Source of the DNA: Streptomyces sp. H27-H5
GTDB taxonomy: Bacteria > Actinomycetota > Actinomycetes > Streptomycetales > Streptomycetaceae
Direction of reading: 5' to 3'
Assembly (NCBI RefSeq): GCF_026627505.1
Contig: NZ_JAPNLK010000029.1
Span: 24,124 to 88,123 of the forward strand
DNA: 64,000 bases
The first letter of the stretch is position 1; each line of letters starts with the position of its first letter. The notes below the pieces were generated by a model. That model did no database searches. It worked only from the letters and a program-made list of their open reading frames with translations, and was not told the DNA's origin. Positions 27,817 to 37,261 of the stretch are shown piece by piece. A program made the position numbers and the translations under genes.

Positions 27817-29547
27817 TCAGGAGGGGCGGCCGAGGACCTTGATCTCGCTGATGCCACCGCGGTACCCGCCCGTTCCGTCGTCCGGCAGTTCCGTGATGTG
27901 GATCAGCACGTAGCGGGTTCGAACCGGGGTGTCCAAGGTGGTCTGGAGCTTCTTGTTCGCCTTCTCCAGCTTGGTGATCCGCTGGGGGAACGCGGACAGG
28001 GAGTCGGGTGCGGAAGCCTCCGGCGCCGCGCCGCGCATCTCGGCGCGCTGTCCGGCCACGTAGAAGTCCACGTCGATCTCGGAGACGTTCTGGACGCTCC
28101 CGAGGTCGACGACGATGCCGCTGCCGTTCTCTTCGAGGTTCCCGAACTTGGGGTAGTTCTGGTAGCGGGGAGTGATCCAGGCGGAGGAGGCGTCACCGTC
28201 GACGGCGTTGCCGGCCGTCTCGGGCTTCACCCCGGACCCGCCGAAGGTGATCACTTGAGCCTGCGTGATCTTGAGCGGCTTGGCCGGCTCCGCCTTCTTC
28301 GGGTTGTCGTCGGTCGTGTCCGTTTGTGTGTCGGTCTCGCCACCGTTGTTGCCGCCCTTGTTGTAGCGGTCCAGGAGGGTGTCGGCGAGCTGCCAGCTGC
28401 CCAGACCGAGCGCGACGATCAGCAGGGCGGCGACGCTCCACTTGAGGGCGCGGCCGGTGCGGCTCTGCAACGGGGGCGGCGGGGGCGTGACGGAGTGGCT
28501 CTGGACGGTCGGCAGGCCCGTGGGCGTGGGCCGTCCGTAGCTGCCCTGCTGGTAGGTGGTGTGCTGGTACTCGGGCGGCGCCGTGAAGGCGGGCTCCGGC
28601 GGCCGGATGCGGGGCATCGCCGCGACGGCCTTGGCCAGCTCCTCCGGGGTGGTGAAGGCGGGCTCCTGGCGGGAGGCCGTGGCCCCGTCGTTGGCGAGGG
28701 CCCGCATGGCGAGCTCGCCGAGGCCCCGGTGGACGCCGGCGCGTACCTGGTCGGGAGCGATCAGGCCGACGCCCTTGGGTAGGCCCGCGAGGCCGTACGC
28801 GTCGTTCTCGTAGGGCCAGCGCTGGGTGAGGGCGGCGTACAGGAGCGCGCCGACGGCCTCGGTGTCGGCCTGCTGCGGGGTGTCGCTGGTGATGCCGCGC
28901 AGGGCGGCGTTCACGGCGAGCCCGCGGATCCGGTACTGGCCCGAGGAGGTGCGCAGTATCGCGCTGGGCGTCAGCCGCAGATGGGCCAGGCCCTCGCGGT
29001 GCGCGGCGGTCATGGCTTGGGAGACCTGGCTGACCAGCTGGTAGGCCTCGTGGGCCTCCAGCGGTCCCAGCGCGAGGATCGAGGTCAGCTCGGTGGCGTC
29101 GGGCAGCCACTCGTGGACGACGTAGACGAGGTCGTTCTCCTCCACGGCGTCGAGGACCTGGACGAACCGGGGGTCACCGAGCAGGGCGGAGGAACGGGCG
29201 GCGGCCAGGACGGCCCGCGCCCGGGGGTGGTCGGCGGGCAGCAGGTGGACGCCCACGGCGCGGCGGAGCTTCTCGTCCATCGCGCGCCAACTGCTGAATC
29301 CGTCCAGACGGGTGACGCACTCTTCGAGCCGGTAGCGTCTGGCGAGCTTGTGGCCGCTGTGGAGTCCGGGTGCGGCCACCGGGGCCGGGTTGATGCGTTC
29401 GCCATCCGTTTCGGGCATGGAACTGTCCGCGGCTCGTCCGTTCTGCGTGTCCACCCCGTCGGCCGTGGCCTTGGCCGCCTCTGCGGCCGACGGCTCGTCG
29501 CCGCCGTTGTCGGCCACGTCGACGGCAGCTGTGCTACGTTCCGCCAC
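27817..29547 (-). CDS. Membrane pseudokinase with extracellular discoidin-like domain (MurJ partner)
   Basis: 576 residues from GTG at 29547 (GGGGAGG upstream; ATG at 29601 is an alternative). Residues about 65-330 have a protein-kinase fold with every catalytic motif lost: no glycine loop, VAVK replaced by VGVH (98-101), HRDxKPxN replaced by HLRLTPSA (189-196), and DFG absent (IRGLAV). A Pro-rich linker, one transmembrane helix (LKWSVAALLIVALGLGSW) and an outer beta-sandwich of F5/8-type C appearance (AVDGDASSAW, DLGSVQNVSEIDVDFYV) follow. In mycobacteria the same pseudokinase-TM-outer domain is fused to MurJ and binds FhaA; here it is a separate gene just downstream of murJ. Confidence 0.9.
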   Translation of the reverse strand: MAERSTAAVDVADNGGDEPSAAEAAKATADGVDTQNGRAADSSMPETDGERINPAPVAAPGLHSGHKLARRYRLEECVTRLDGFSSWRAMDEKLRRAVGVHLLPADHPRARAVLAAARSSALLGDPRFVQVLDAVEENDLVYVVHEWLPDATELTSILALGPLEAHEAYQLVSQVSQAMTAAHREGLAHLRLTPSAILRTSSGQYRIRGLAVNAALRGITSDTPQQADTEAVGALLYAALTQRWPYENDAYGLAGLPKGVGLIAPDQVRAGVHRGLGELAMRALANDGATASRQEPAFTTPEELAKAVAAMPRIRPPEPAFTAPPEYQHTTYQQGSYGRPTPTGLPTVQSHSVTPPPPPLQSRTGRALKWSVAALLIVALGLGSWQLADTLLDRYNKGGNNGGETDTQTDTTDDNPKKAEPAKPLKITQAQVITFGGSGVKPETAGNAVDGDASSAWITPRYQNYPKFGNLEENGSGIVVDLGSVQNVSEIDVDFYVAGQRAEMRGAAPEASAPDSLSAFPQRITKLEKANKKLQTTLDTPVRTRYVLIHITELPDDGTGGYRGGISEIKVLGRPS

Positions 29548-29664
29548 CGTCGTCCCTGCCTCCCCATCCGTTGCGCGCTGTCGGCCAGTCTGCGAAGCCA
29601 TGCCAATTGTGCCCACAGTCCGACGCTATGCACGACACGCGATGGGGCCCGACGGTTGTGCGCA

Positions 29665-31842
29665 TCAGCGACCCAAACGTCCGCGGACCATTCCGACCAT
29701 CGAGTTGAGCTCTTCGACGCGCATCCGCTTCGCGGCGACGAGGAAGACGGCAGCCAGGGCGATGAAGCCGGTGACCAGCGCCGCGAGGGAACCGCCGGCT
29801 CCGTTGCCCAGCCACTGGGTGACCCCGTACGCCACGGCACCCGCCACGGCGGCGGCGGGGACGCAGGCTCCGATGAGACGGGTGTAGGTGCGCATCACGT
29901 GGGCGCCGTCGAGGTCACCGCCGAGCCGGGTGCGCAGCCGGCGCCAGGCCACGCCGACACCGACCGCGTAGCCGAGGCCGTAGGCGGCGGCCATGCCGAC
30001 GACGGCCCAGCGCTCGGGGAGGACCAGGAAGGCGATGACCGAGACGCCCGCGTTCACGGCGGCGACGATGACCGTGTTGTAGAAGGGCGTCCGGGTGTCC
30101 TCGTAGGCGTAGAAGCCACGCAGGACGACGTACTGCACGGAGTACGGGATCAGGCCCAGGCCGAAGGCCATGAGGATGAAGCCGATGTTCTGGGCGTCGT
30201 CCGCGCCGGAGCCGGCGTAGAGCAGCGTGGCCATCGGGACGCCGAGCGCGAGGAACGCGAAGGCGCAGGGCACGATCGCGACGGCGGAGGTCCGCAGACC
30301 GTAGGAGATGTCGTCGCGGACCGCGGCGGCGTCGCCGTCGTGGGCGGAACGGGAGATGCGCGGCAGGACCGCGGTCATCACCGAGACGGTGATGATGGCC
30401 TGGGGCATCTGCCACAGCAGCAGCGCGTAGTTGTAGCCGGTGATGCCGGTACCGCCGTGGCCCTGCTTGGCGGCGACCTCGCCCGCCCAGGTGGCGAGCT
30501 GGGTGACGACGACGAGACCGATCTGGTTGGCGAGGACGAAGAAGAACGTCCACTTGGCCAGGCCCGCGGCCTTGCCCAGCCCGTGGCCCTTCCAGTCGAA
30601 GCGCAGGCGGGGCCGGAATCCGGCGTCGCGCAGGTACGGAATCATCGCGAGGGACTGGACCACGAGGCCGAGCAGGGTGCCCAGACCCAGCAGGCGCACG
30701 CCCTCGGGGGTGATGCCGGATTCGTTCATGCCGGTGGAGGTGAATCCGCCGAACGCCCAGATGAAGGCGCCGAACGTGGCGATGACGACGACGTTGTTGA
30801 GGACCGGAGTCCACATCATCGCGCCGAACCGGCCGCGGGCGTTGAGGATCTGACCGAGGACCACGTGCACGCCCATGAAGAACATGGTGGGCAGGCAGTA
30901 GTGGGCGAAGGAGACCGCGACGTCCATCCGGTCCGGGTTGTCGGCGATCGTCGGCGACATCATCGTGATGAACACCGGGGCGGCGAGCACGCAGATGACG
31001 GTGACCGCGCCCAGCAGGACCATGACCAGGGTCAGCAGCCGGTTGGCGTACGCCTCCCCGCCGTCCTCGTCGTTCTTCATCGCGCGGACGAGCTGCGGGA
31101 TGAAGACGGCGTTCAGCGCACCGCCGCCGACGAGGACGTAGATCATCGTCGGCAGGGTGTTGGCGACCTGGTAGGTGTCGTTCAGGGTGACGACGCCGAT
31201 GGCGCCGCCGATCACGAGGGTGCGCAGGAAACCGGTGATGCGGGAGACGATCGTGCCGGCGGCCATCAGCGCGCTGGACTTGAGCAGGCCGGAGGCCTTC
31301 CCGGCGGGCTTGGTCGGGGCCGGGGTCGCGACGGGCGCCTCTTCGGTGACCGTCCGCGGGACGGCTTCCTGGTCCCGGTAGAGGTGCGCGAAGGCGTCGG
31401 GGGCCGGCTGGTCGTCCGCGGTCTCGGTCACGAGCGAGTCGACACCGACGAACCGGGTGGTTGTGGCGTGGTCCCCGTACGGCATGTGGCGGGACGGACC
31501 GTCCGGCTCGGGCGGCGGGGTCTGGGCCCAGACACGCGGATCCGGGCCGTGGGAGGGCGCCTGCGGGGCCGCGTAGAGCGGTCCGGCCTCCTGGTAGGTA
31601 CCCGGCGGCGGCGGGGGGTGAGAGGCCCGGTCGTACATGACCTCGGTGACCGGGTCCTGTGCGGACAGGTCCTGCGACCGGTACGGGTCGTAGTCGTAGG
31701 CATCCTGGACATACGGGTCGTGATCCGGCGCGGGTGCGGGCGGGGGAACCTGCCCGGGCACCGGGGTACCCGGAGCAGCGCCCTGCGCGGGCGACGGCCC
31801 ACCAGTGCCCTGCGCGCGGTCACCGTCGTACGGCGCGTTCAT
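29665..31842 (-). CDS. murJ: Lipid II flippase MurJ (MviN)
   Basis: 725 residues. The N-terminal 170 or so residues are a Pro/Tyr/Gln-rich cytoplasmic extension. From SGLLKSSALMAAGTIVSRITGFLRTLVIGGAIG onward, read as successive segments, it is an MOP-superfamily flippase of about 14 membrane helices. It moves lipid II across the membrane for peptidoglycan synthesis. It lacks the C-terminal pseudokinase found in mycobacterial MviN, which is encoded by the next gene. It lies 48 nt downstream of the DUF6049 gene. Confidence 0.96.
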   Translation of the reverse strand: MNAPYDGDRAQGTGGPSPAQGAAPGTPVPGQVPPPAPAPDHDPYVQDAYDYDPYRSQDLSAQDPVTEVMYDRASHPPPPPGTYQEAGPLYAAPQAPSHGPDPRVWAQTPPPEPDGPSRHMPYGDHATTTRFVGVDSLVTETADDQPAPDAFAHLYRDQEAVPRTVTEEAPVATPAPTKPAGKASGLLKSSALMAAGTIVSRITGFLRTLVIGGAIGVVTLNDTYQVANTLPTMIYVLVGGGALNAVFIPQLVRAMKNDEDGGEAYANRLLTLVMVLLGAVTVICVLAAPVFITMMSPTIADNPDRMDVAVSFAHYCLPTMFFMGVHVVLGQILNARGRFGAMMWTPVLNNVVVIATFGAFIWAFGGFTSTGMNESGITPEGVRLLGLGTLLGLVVQSLAMIPYLRDAGFRPRLRFDWKGHGLGKAAGLAKWTFFFVLANQIGLVVVTQLATWAGEVAAKQGHGGTGITGYNYALLLWQMPQAIITVSVMTAVLPRISRSAHDGDAAAVRDDISYGLRTSAVAIVPCAFAFLALGVPMATLLYAGSGADDAQNIGFILMAFGLGLIPYSVQYVVLRGFYAYEDTRTPFYNTVIVAAVNAGVSVIAFLVLPERWAVVGMAAAYGLGYAVGVGVAWRRLRTRLGGDLDGAHVMRTYTRLIGACVPAAAVAGAVAYGVTQWLGNGAGGSLAALVTGFIALAAVFLVAAKRMRVEELNSMVGMVRGRLGR

Positions 31843-31890
31843 CGAAACCCCACCTCATCGTCCCCAGGCCCGACCGGCCACGGCATCGCA

Positions 31891-34158
31891 TCAACGGTCC
31901 ACTGTCTCACCCGCGCCGGACCCGCCGGTGCTTTGCGGTTCGGTGTCCGGGGACTCGTCACTCGGCTGCGTGCTCTCCTCGGCCGCGGTACGGGCCGCCA
32001 CGCGCTTGCGACTGGCATACATCTTGATGCCGGCCAGCACGAGGAGAAGCACACCACCTGCGATGACGAGCATGACGGTGGGGGTGACCTCGGTCGCCTC
32101 GACCGTGAACTTGCGCTCCTTGCCGTAGGGCACGCCCTGCTTGGTGAAGAGCTGCGCGGTGACCTCCACGGGACCACTCGCGGTCGCGTTGGCGGTGAAC
32201 TTCAGGGTCTGGCTGTGGTCGGCCTGGACGGTGACCTCCTGCTCGGCGACACCGCTGTCGTCGAACATCAGACGGGTCGGGTTGGCCGACCGCACCCGCA
32301 GGACCAGGTTGTGGACGTCCTGGACCAGGCTGTTCTGGACACTCACCGGGATGGTCGCGCTGTGTCCGGACAGGGTGGCGTCCGACTTGGGGATGACCTT
32401 GACCTTCTCGGTCAGGCCGAGCAGATACTCCTGTACCTGGTCCCGGTACACGCGGGCCTCTTCGGGCCGGCCCCGCCAGGACGTGGACATCTCCCGGTTG
32501 GTGGTGTTCCCGAACGGGATCTCCACGCGTTCCGGCGCCGCCAGGATGACCTTGAAGTGGTCGAGGGTGTTCTGCGTGGTGCGGATCTTCTCGAACGCCG
32601 AGACCGGCAGTTCCTGCTTGCTCAACGACTCCGGGTACTGGCCGGCGCCGGGGACCTGCGTGGCCGCGCCCGGGTCGGGCTTGGCGGCCGCCGCGGCCTC
32701 CAGGTCGGAGGGCTGGGCCCAGCGCCCGTTCTGGAGCCCGCGCAGGGCTGCGGCCATCGTTCCCACCTGGCTCACGGACGGCATCCGCTGCGGGGTGACG
32801 ACGAAGCTGCGCTGCTCCTCGGTGTTCTGCAGGTTGAGGGCCAGGGTGTGCGCGAGGAACCGCTGCACGGCGAGGGTGGAGTTCCCGGCGCTGAGCATGT
32901 CGCCCTGGAAGGCCGTGGAGAGCTGGGCGTCGGCGACGACGGCCGTGGTGCCCGCGCCGATGGGGCGGGCGGCCGAGGGCGTGTAGCCGAGGGAGCCGTT
33001 CTCCTGGAGGCTGTCGCTGCGGGTGAGCACGTTGTGCGCACCGGCCGAGGTGGCGACATTGACGATCGAGGGGTCGATGGCTCCGTCCACGGGCCAGGAG
33101 AAGTCCGTGGACGGGGTGACGTGCAGGACCGTCTCGACGGCCTGCTTCGCCTTGTCGGTGGCAGGCCTCAGCTGGCCCAGGGTGCCCGACACGTCCTTGC
33201 CGTGATGGGCGAGGGAGGCGATGTCGGGGTCGGCGAAGGGCAGCGCGACGACCTTCTTGCCCTGCACCGCGGTTTCGAGATCACTCAGCCACTTCTCCGC
33301 GACGGCCTTGTTCTTGCCCTGGAGGGGCTTCCCGGCAGGGTCGGGGTTGCGGATCCGGTAACCCTTGGCCATCGCGTCGACCGTGTAGAGCAGGTCGGGA
33401 TCGATGACCCAGGTGATGGGGAGGTCCTTGCCGAGCGAGACCATCTGCCCGAGCCGGCCGGCGGGTCCCAGCTCGGCCGCGAGGGAGTCGTCGATGAAGA
33501 CCGGGGTCTGGGTCTCGTCCGAGCCGGTCTCCGCCGTCACACGGGTGGTGGAGATCAATGGCCACGCGTAGCTGAGGTTGGAGCGCTTGGCCGCGGCTTC
33601 GGGCTGCCACGGGAGGAAGGTCCGCTGGATGCCGAGGACCTGCTCGTACGGCTGGCCGGCGGTCTCACCGGACACGGAGACGCCGAGCTGGTACACGCCG
33701 TCCTTGCCCAGGTCCAGCTTGTTGACCGGGACCTTGATCGTGAATTCCCGGCTGACCTTGGACGGTAGCGAGTCGATCTTCACGGCGAAGGCGGGATCGA
33801 TCTCGGCCGGATCGGTGCCGGGCCGGAAGCCGCTGCGGTCCGCGATGTCGTCGATCGCCGAGCGGTCCCCGACGACGGGACCGACCCGCAGACCGACGTG
33901 TGCGCCCTTGATCGGTTCGCTGCCGTTGTTCACCACGGTGCCCGAAATGGTCAGCGTGTCGGTCTTGACCGGAGCGCTGGGTGCCACCTCGCTCAGCTGG
34001 ACGTCCACGGGGGACTCGGCCGCCTGGGCCGGCGGGGCGGGGGCATAGACCAGAGCGGCCAGCACCGGTGTCCCGGCGAGCATGACGACTGCCCGCCGCA
34101 GCCAGCGGCGCCGGGCAGGGGCCGGAACCGCCCCCTGGATTTCTGCCGCCTCGGCCAC
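31891..34158 (-). CDS. DUF6049 secreted, membrane-anchored protein
   Basis: 755 residues from GTG at 34158. There is a signal sequence (RRWLRRAVVMLAGTPVLAALV then PAQAAES), a large extracytoplasmic region with Ig-like beta repeats at both ends (DTLTISGTVVNNGSEPIKG; SATIPVSVQNSLVQDVHNLVL, shown as fragments), and a C-terminal transmembrane helix (VMLVIAGGVLLLVLAGI) with a short charged tail. The equivalent position in the mycobacterial origin region also holds a large secreted protein upstream of MviN. Probably envelope-related; exact role unknown. Confidence 0.88.
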   Translation of the reverse strand: MAEAAEIQGAVPAPARRRWLRRAVVMLAGTPVLAALVYAPAPPAQAAESPVDVQLSEVAPSAPVKTDTLTISGTVVNNGSEPIKGAHVGLRVGPVVGDRSAIDDIADRSGFRPGTDPAEIDPAFAVKIDSLPSKVSREFTIKVPVNKLDLGKDGVYQLGVSVSGETAGQPYEQVLGIQRTFLPWQPEAAAKRSNLSYAWPLISTTRVTAETGSDETQTPVFIDDSLAAELGPAGRLGQMVSLGKDLPITWVIDPDLLYTVDAMAKGYRIRNPDPAGKPLQGKNKAVAEKWLSDLETAVQGKKVVALPFADPDIASLAHHGKDVSGTLGQLRPATDKAKQAVETVLHVTPSTDFSWPVDGAIDPSIVNVATSAGAHNVLTRSDSLQENGSLGYTPSAARPIGAGTTAVVADAQLSTAFQGDMLSAGNSTLAVQRFLAHTLALNLQNTEEQRSFVVTPQRMPSVSQVGTMAAALRGLQNGRWAQPSDLEAAAAAKPDPGAATQVPGAGQYPESLSKQELPVSAFEKIRTTQNTLDHFKVILAAPERVEIPFGNTTNREMSTSWRGRPEEARVYRDQVQEYLLGLTEKVKVIPKSDATLSGHSATIPVSVQNSLVQDVHNLVLRVRSANPTRLMFDDSGVAEQEVTVQADHSQTLKFTANATASGPVEVTAQLFTKQGVPYGKERKFTVEATEVTPTVMLVIAGGVLLLVLAGIKMYASRKRVAARTAAEESTQPSDESPDTEPQSTGGSGAGETVDR

Positions 34159-34344
34159 GCGTTTCGCCCGTCCTCGAAGTGTCAGTGGTCGTCCTTTGTG
34201 CGTCCACGCATGGTAACGAGGCCCGCTGTGCGCGAGTGCCGCGCCTTGCTCCACATGATCGGCTCCGCCTCCGGGCCGGTGTGGGGCGGGGTGGCCGCAA
34301 AACGCGGCGGCCCGGGGCGGGCGGGCCACGTACCCTTTTCTGTT

Positions 34345-35787
34345 GTGCCGAACGCCAATGAAGACAGCCCCAGTGCCCTGAGTCAGGTGCAGAGCCGCGC
34401 GGTCAGTGAACTGCTGCGGGTCGCCCCTGTCGCCGACGAACTCGGCCGCCGATTCCAGGAGGCCGGCTTCCGCCTCGCCCTGGTCGGAGGGTCCGTTCGC
34501 GATGCGCTGCTCGGGCGTCTCGGCAACGACCTCGATTTCACCACCGACGCCCGCCCCGAGGACGTCCTGAAGATCATCAGGCCGTGGGCCGACTCGGTCT
34601 GGGACGTGGGCATCGCCTTCGGCACCGTGGGAGCGCAGAAACTAGGCTTCCAGATCGAGGTGACCACCTACCGCTCGGAGTCCTACGACCGGACCTCGCG
34701 CAAGCCCGAGGTCTCCTACGGCGACTCGATCGAGGAGGATCTGGTCCGCCGGGACTTCACGGTGAACGCCATGGCGGTCGCGCTGCCCGAGAAGGTGTTC
34801 GTGGACCCGCACGGCGGCCTGGAGGACCTCCGGGAGGGCGTTCTGCGCACCCCCGGCACCCCGCAGGACTCCTTCTCGGACGACCCGCTGCGCATGCTGC
34901 GTGCGGCCCGGTTCGCGGCGCAGCTGGACTTCGAGGTCGCTCCGGAGGTCGTGGCGGCGATGAAGGAGATGTCCGAGCGGATCGAGATCGTCTCGGCGGA
35001 GCGGGTGCAGGGCGAGCTGAACAAGCTGCTGCTGTCCGCACACCCCCGCAAGGGTCTGGGTCTGCTCGTGGACACCGGGCTGGCGGACCGGGTGCTCCCC
35101 GAGCTGCCCGCCCTGCGGCTGGAGAGTGACGAGCACCACCGTCACAAGGACGTCTACGACCACTCGCTGATCGTGCTGGAGCAGGCGATCGACCTGGAGG
35201 AGGACGGCCCGGACCTGGTTCTGCGTCTGGCCGCCCTGCTGCACGACATCGGCAAGCCGCGCACCCGCCGGTTCGAGGGCGACGGCCGGGTCTCCTTCCA
35301 CCACCACGAGGTGGTCGGAGCGAAGATGACCAAGAAGCGCATGACCGCGCTGAAGTACTCGAACGACATGATCAAGGACGTGTCCCGGCTCGTGGAGCTG
35401 CACCTGCGCTTCCACGGCTACGGGGACGGGGAGTGGACCGACTCGGCCGTGCGGCGCTACGTACGCGACGCCGGTCCCCTGCTGGAACGGCTGCACAAGC
35501 TGACCCGGTCCGACTGCACCACCCGGAACAAGCGCAAGGCCAACGCGCTCTCCCGTACCTACGACGGTCTGGAGGAGCGCATCGCGCAGCTTCAGGAGCA
35601 GGAGCAGCTGGACTCGATCCGGCCCGACCTGGACGGCAACGAGATCCAGCATGTGCTGGGCGTCGGGCCCGGCCCGGTGATCGGCAAGGCCTACGCGTTC
35701 CTGTTGGAGCTGCGGCTGGAGAACGGTCCGATGGAGCGTGACGCCGCCGTCACGGCGCTCAAGGAGTGGTGGGCCGGCCAGGCCTGA
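34345..35787 (+). CDS. CCA tRNA nucleotidyltransferase / poly(A) polymerase family
   Basis: 480 residues from GTG at 34345. The nucleotidyltransferase head has LVGGSVRDALLGRLGNDLDF with catalytic Asp pair and RRDFTVNAMA; a tRNA-binding neck (ADDPLRMLRAARFAAQL-like SDDPLRMLRAARF) follows; then an HD domain (LLHDIGKPRTRR). It adds or repairs the 3' CCA on tRNAs, which matters here because both tRNA genes in the window lack encoded CCA. No ribosome-binding site is evident; TACCCT 9 nt before the GTG suggests a leaderless transcript. It diverges from DUF6049. Confidence 0.95.
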   Translation: MPNANEDSPSALSQVQSRAVSELLRVAPVADELGRRFQEAGFRLALVGGSVRDALLGRLGNDLDFTTDARPEDVLKIIRPWADSVWDVGIAFGTVGAQKLGFQIEVTTYRSESYDRTSRKPEVSYGDSIEEDLVRRDFTVNAMAVALPEKVFVDPHGGLEDLREGVLRTPGTPQDSFSDDPLRMLRAARFAAQLDFEVAPEVVAAMKEMSERIEIVSAERVQGELNKLLLSAHPRKGLGLLVDTGLADRVLPELPALRLESDEHHRHKDVYDHSLIVLEQAIDLEEDGPDLVLRLAALLHDIGKPRTRRFEGDGRVSFHHHEVVGAKMTKKRMTALKYSNDMIKDVSRLVELHLRFHGYGDGEWTDSAVRRYVRDAGPLLERLHKLTRSDCTTRNKRKANALSRTYDGLEERIAQLQEQEQLDSIRPDLDGNEIQHVLGVGPGPVIGKAYAFLLELRLENGPMERDAAVTALKEWWAGQA

Positions 35788-35794
35788 GGCGTCC

Positions 35795-35832
35795 GGGGCG
35801 GTCGATGTTTCACGTGAAACATCGACCGCCCC
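35795..35832. terminator. 38-bp perfect palindrome with parS at its centre
   Basis: The 19-bp arm 35795-35813 is the exact reverse complement of 35814-35832; the centre is parS site 6 and the outer arms are GC-rich (GGGGCGGTCGA). It lies 8 nt past the pcnB-type gene stop and 22 nt before the convergent MFS stop, so it probably acts as a bidirectional terminator as well as a ParB site. Confidence 0.85.
35806..35821. promoter_or_regulatory. parS site 6
   Basis: A perfect TGTTTCACGTGAAACA in the middle of the 38-bp palindrome. Confidence 0.97.
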
Positions 35833-35849
35833 GACCCATCGCCCCCTGA

Positions 35850-35865
35850 TGTTTCACGTGAAACG
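35850..35865. promoter_or_regulatory. parS site 7 (contains the MFS stop codon)
   Basis: TGTTTCACGTGAAACG, 44 bp from site 6. On the minus strand it encodes the last residues RFT and the TGA stop of the MFS gene. Confidence 0.95.
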
Positions 35866-37122
35866 TCGCTCCTGGTGTCGCAGCAGCGCCGCAGTGAGGC
35901 CGTAGAGCAGGGCCACGCTCACGATCAGGGTGACGGACTGCCCGTCCGCGGGAAGCATGAGCGAGGCCACGGCGGCCGCGCCGACGAAGGCGACGTTGAA
36001 GAGCACGTCGTAGACGGAGAAGACCCGACCGCGGAACTCGTCGTCCACCCGGGACTGGATGACGGTGTCGGTGGAGATCTTGGCGCCCTGGGTGGCGAGT
36101 CCCAGGACGAAGGCCGCGACGAGCATCGGTCCGACGGCGAAGAACAGACCGAGTGCCGGGACGAGCAGCGCCGCCGTCCCGGCGCAGACGGTGATCCAGC
36201 CGAGGTTGCCCAGACGTTCGACGATCCAGGGCGTGACGAGGGCGGCCGCGAAGAACCCGGCGCCGGAGACCCCGATCGCGATCCCCAGGAGGGCCAGCCC
36301 ATCGGACTCGTTGTCCGACCAGGAGTAGCGGCAGAGCATGAGCAGCATCACCAGGAGCGCGCCGTAGCAGAAGCGCATCATCGTCATCGCGGTGAGCGCC
36401 AGGCGGGCGTCCCGGCGGCCGGCGAGGTGACGCAGGCCCTCGGCCATGCCCCGCACCGTGAGGGCCACCCCCTCGCCGATGGAGGGGTGGACCCGCCCGG
36501 GGGGCTGGTCCGGGCCGAGGAGATCGACGGCCAGTCGCAGGGAGACGAGCGCGGCACAGAGATAGAACGCGGCGCCGAGGAGCACCACGAGGGCGTTGGA
36601 CTCGACGGCCAGCAGCCGTACGAGGAAGGCCAGGCCGCCGCCGGCGGTCGCCGCGAGGGTTCCGGCGGTGGGCGAGAGGGCGTTCGCGGTGACCAACTGG
36701 TGGGGGCCGACGACCCGTGGCAGGGAGGCGGCGAGTCCGGCCAGGACGAAGCGGTTGACGGCGGTGACCGACAGAGCCGAGGCGTAGAACAGCCAGTCGG
36801 GGACGTGCGCGACGATCAGCACGCCGGTGACACAGGCGAGGAAGGCCCGCAGCAGGTTGCCGTAGAGGAAGACCTGGCGTCGCCGCCAACGGTCCAGCAG
36901 CACTCCGGCGAAGGGGCCGATCACCGAGTAGGGCAGCAGCAGTACCGCCATGGCCGAGGCGATGGCCGCGGGCGAGGTCTGCTTCTCCGGGGAGAACACC
37001 ACGTAGGTGGCGAGTGCGACCTGGTAGACCCCGTCGGCGGCCTGGGAGAACAGCCGTACGGCGAGCAGGTTGCGGAAATCCCTCAGGCGCAGGAGTACGC
37101 GCAGATCACGTACGACGGGCAT
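35854..37122 (-). CDS. Major facilitator superfamily transporter
   Basis: 422 residues if started at ATG 37122 (MPVVRDLRVLLRLRDFRNLLA); an in-frame GTG at 37143 is possible and neither has a good ribosome-binding site. About 12 hydrophobic segments are visible, with the MFS loop motif as GVLLDRWRRRQVFLYGN and a mid-protein QGAKISTDTVIQSRVDDEFRG region shown in parts. The substrate is unknown; it resembles MFS_3-type efflux proteins. The gene ends inside parS site 7 and converges on the CCA-enzyme gene. Confidence 0.9.
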   Translation of the reverse strand: MPVVRDLRVLLRLRDFRNLLAVRLFSQAADGVYQVALATYVVFSPEKQTSPAAIASAMAVLLLPYSVIGPFAGVLLDRWRRRQVFLYGNLLRAFLACVTGVLIVAHVPDWLFYASALSVTAVNRFVLAGLAASLPRVVGPHQLVTANALSPTAGTLAATAGGGLAFLVRLLAVESNALVVLLGAAFYLCAALVSLRLAVDLLGPDQPPGRVHPSIGEGVALTVRGMAEGLRHLAGRRDARLALTAMTMMRFCYGALLVMLLMLCRYSWSDNESDGLALLGIAIGVSGAGFFAAALVTPWIVERLGNLGWITVCAGTAALLVPALGLFFAVGPMLVAAFVLGLATQGAKISTDTVIQSRVDDEFRGRVFSVYDVLFNVAFVGAAAVASLMLPADGQSVTLIVSVALLYGLTAALLRHQERRFT

Positions 37123-37141
37123 GAGGGAAAGGGTCACACAC

Positions 37142-37180
37142 ACCGAGGGTCCCCGGGCACATTGCCCGGGGACCCTCGGT
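37142..37180 (-). terminator. Strong terminator after inositol-phosphate synthase
   Basis: An 18-bp perfect stem (37142-37159 with 37163-37180) with a 3-nt loop, 80 nt past the ino1 stop. It may also limit entry of upstream transcripts into the MFS gene. Confidence 0.85.
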
Positions 37181-37261
37181 GGAAGAGCAGCCGAAGACCA
37201 GGTGTCCGGAAGGATCTTGGTGCTTCGCTTCGCTTCGCGCCGCGCGGACGCGGTGAGCGGT

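Noticed and set aside
28981..33768. Very long open frame on the plus strand opposite the pseudokinase, murJ and DUF6049
   Set aside because: It is antisense to three recognisable genes and its translation is low-complexity Gly/Arg/Val/Asp text, an artefact of high GC3.
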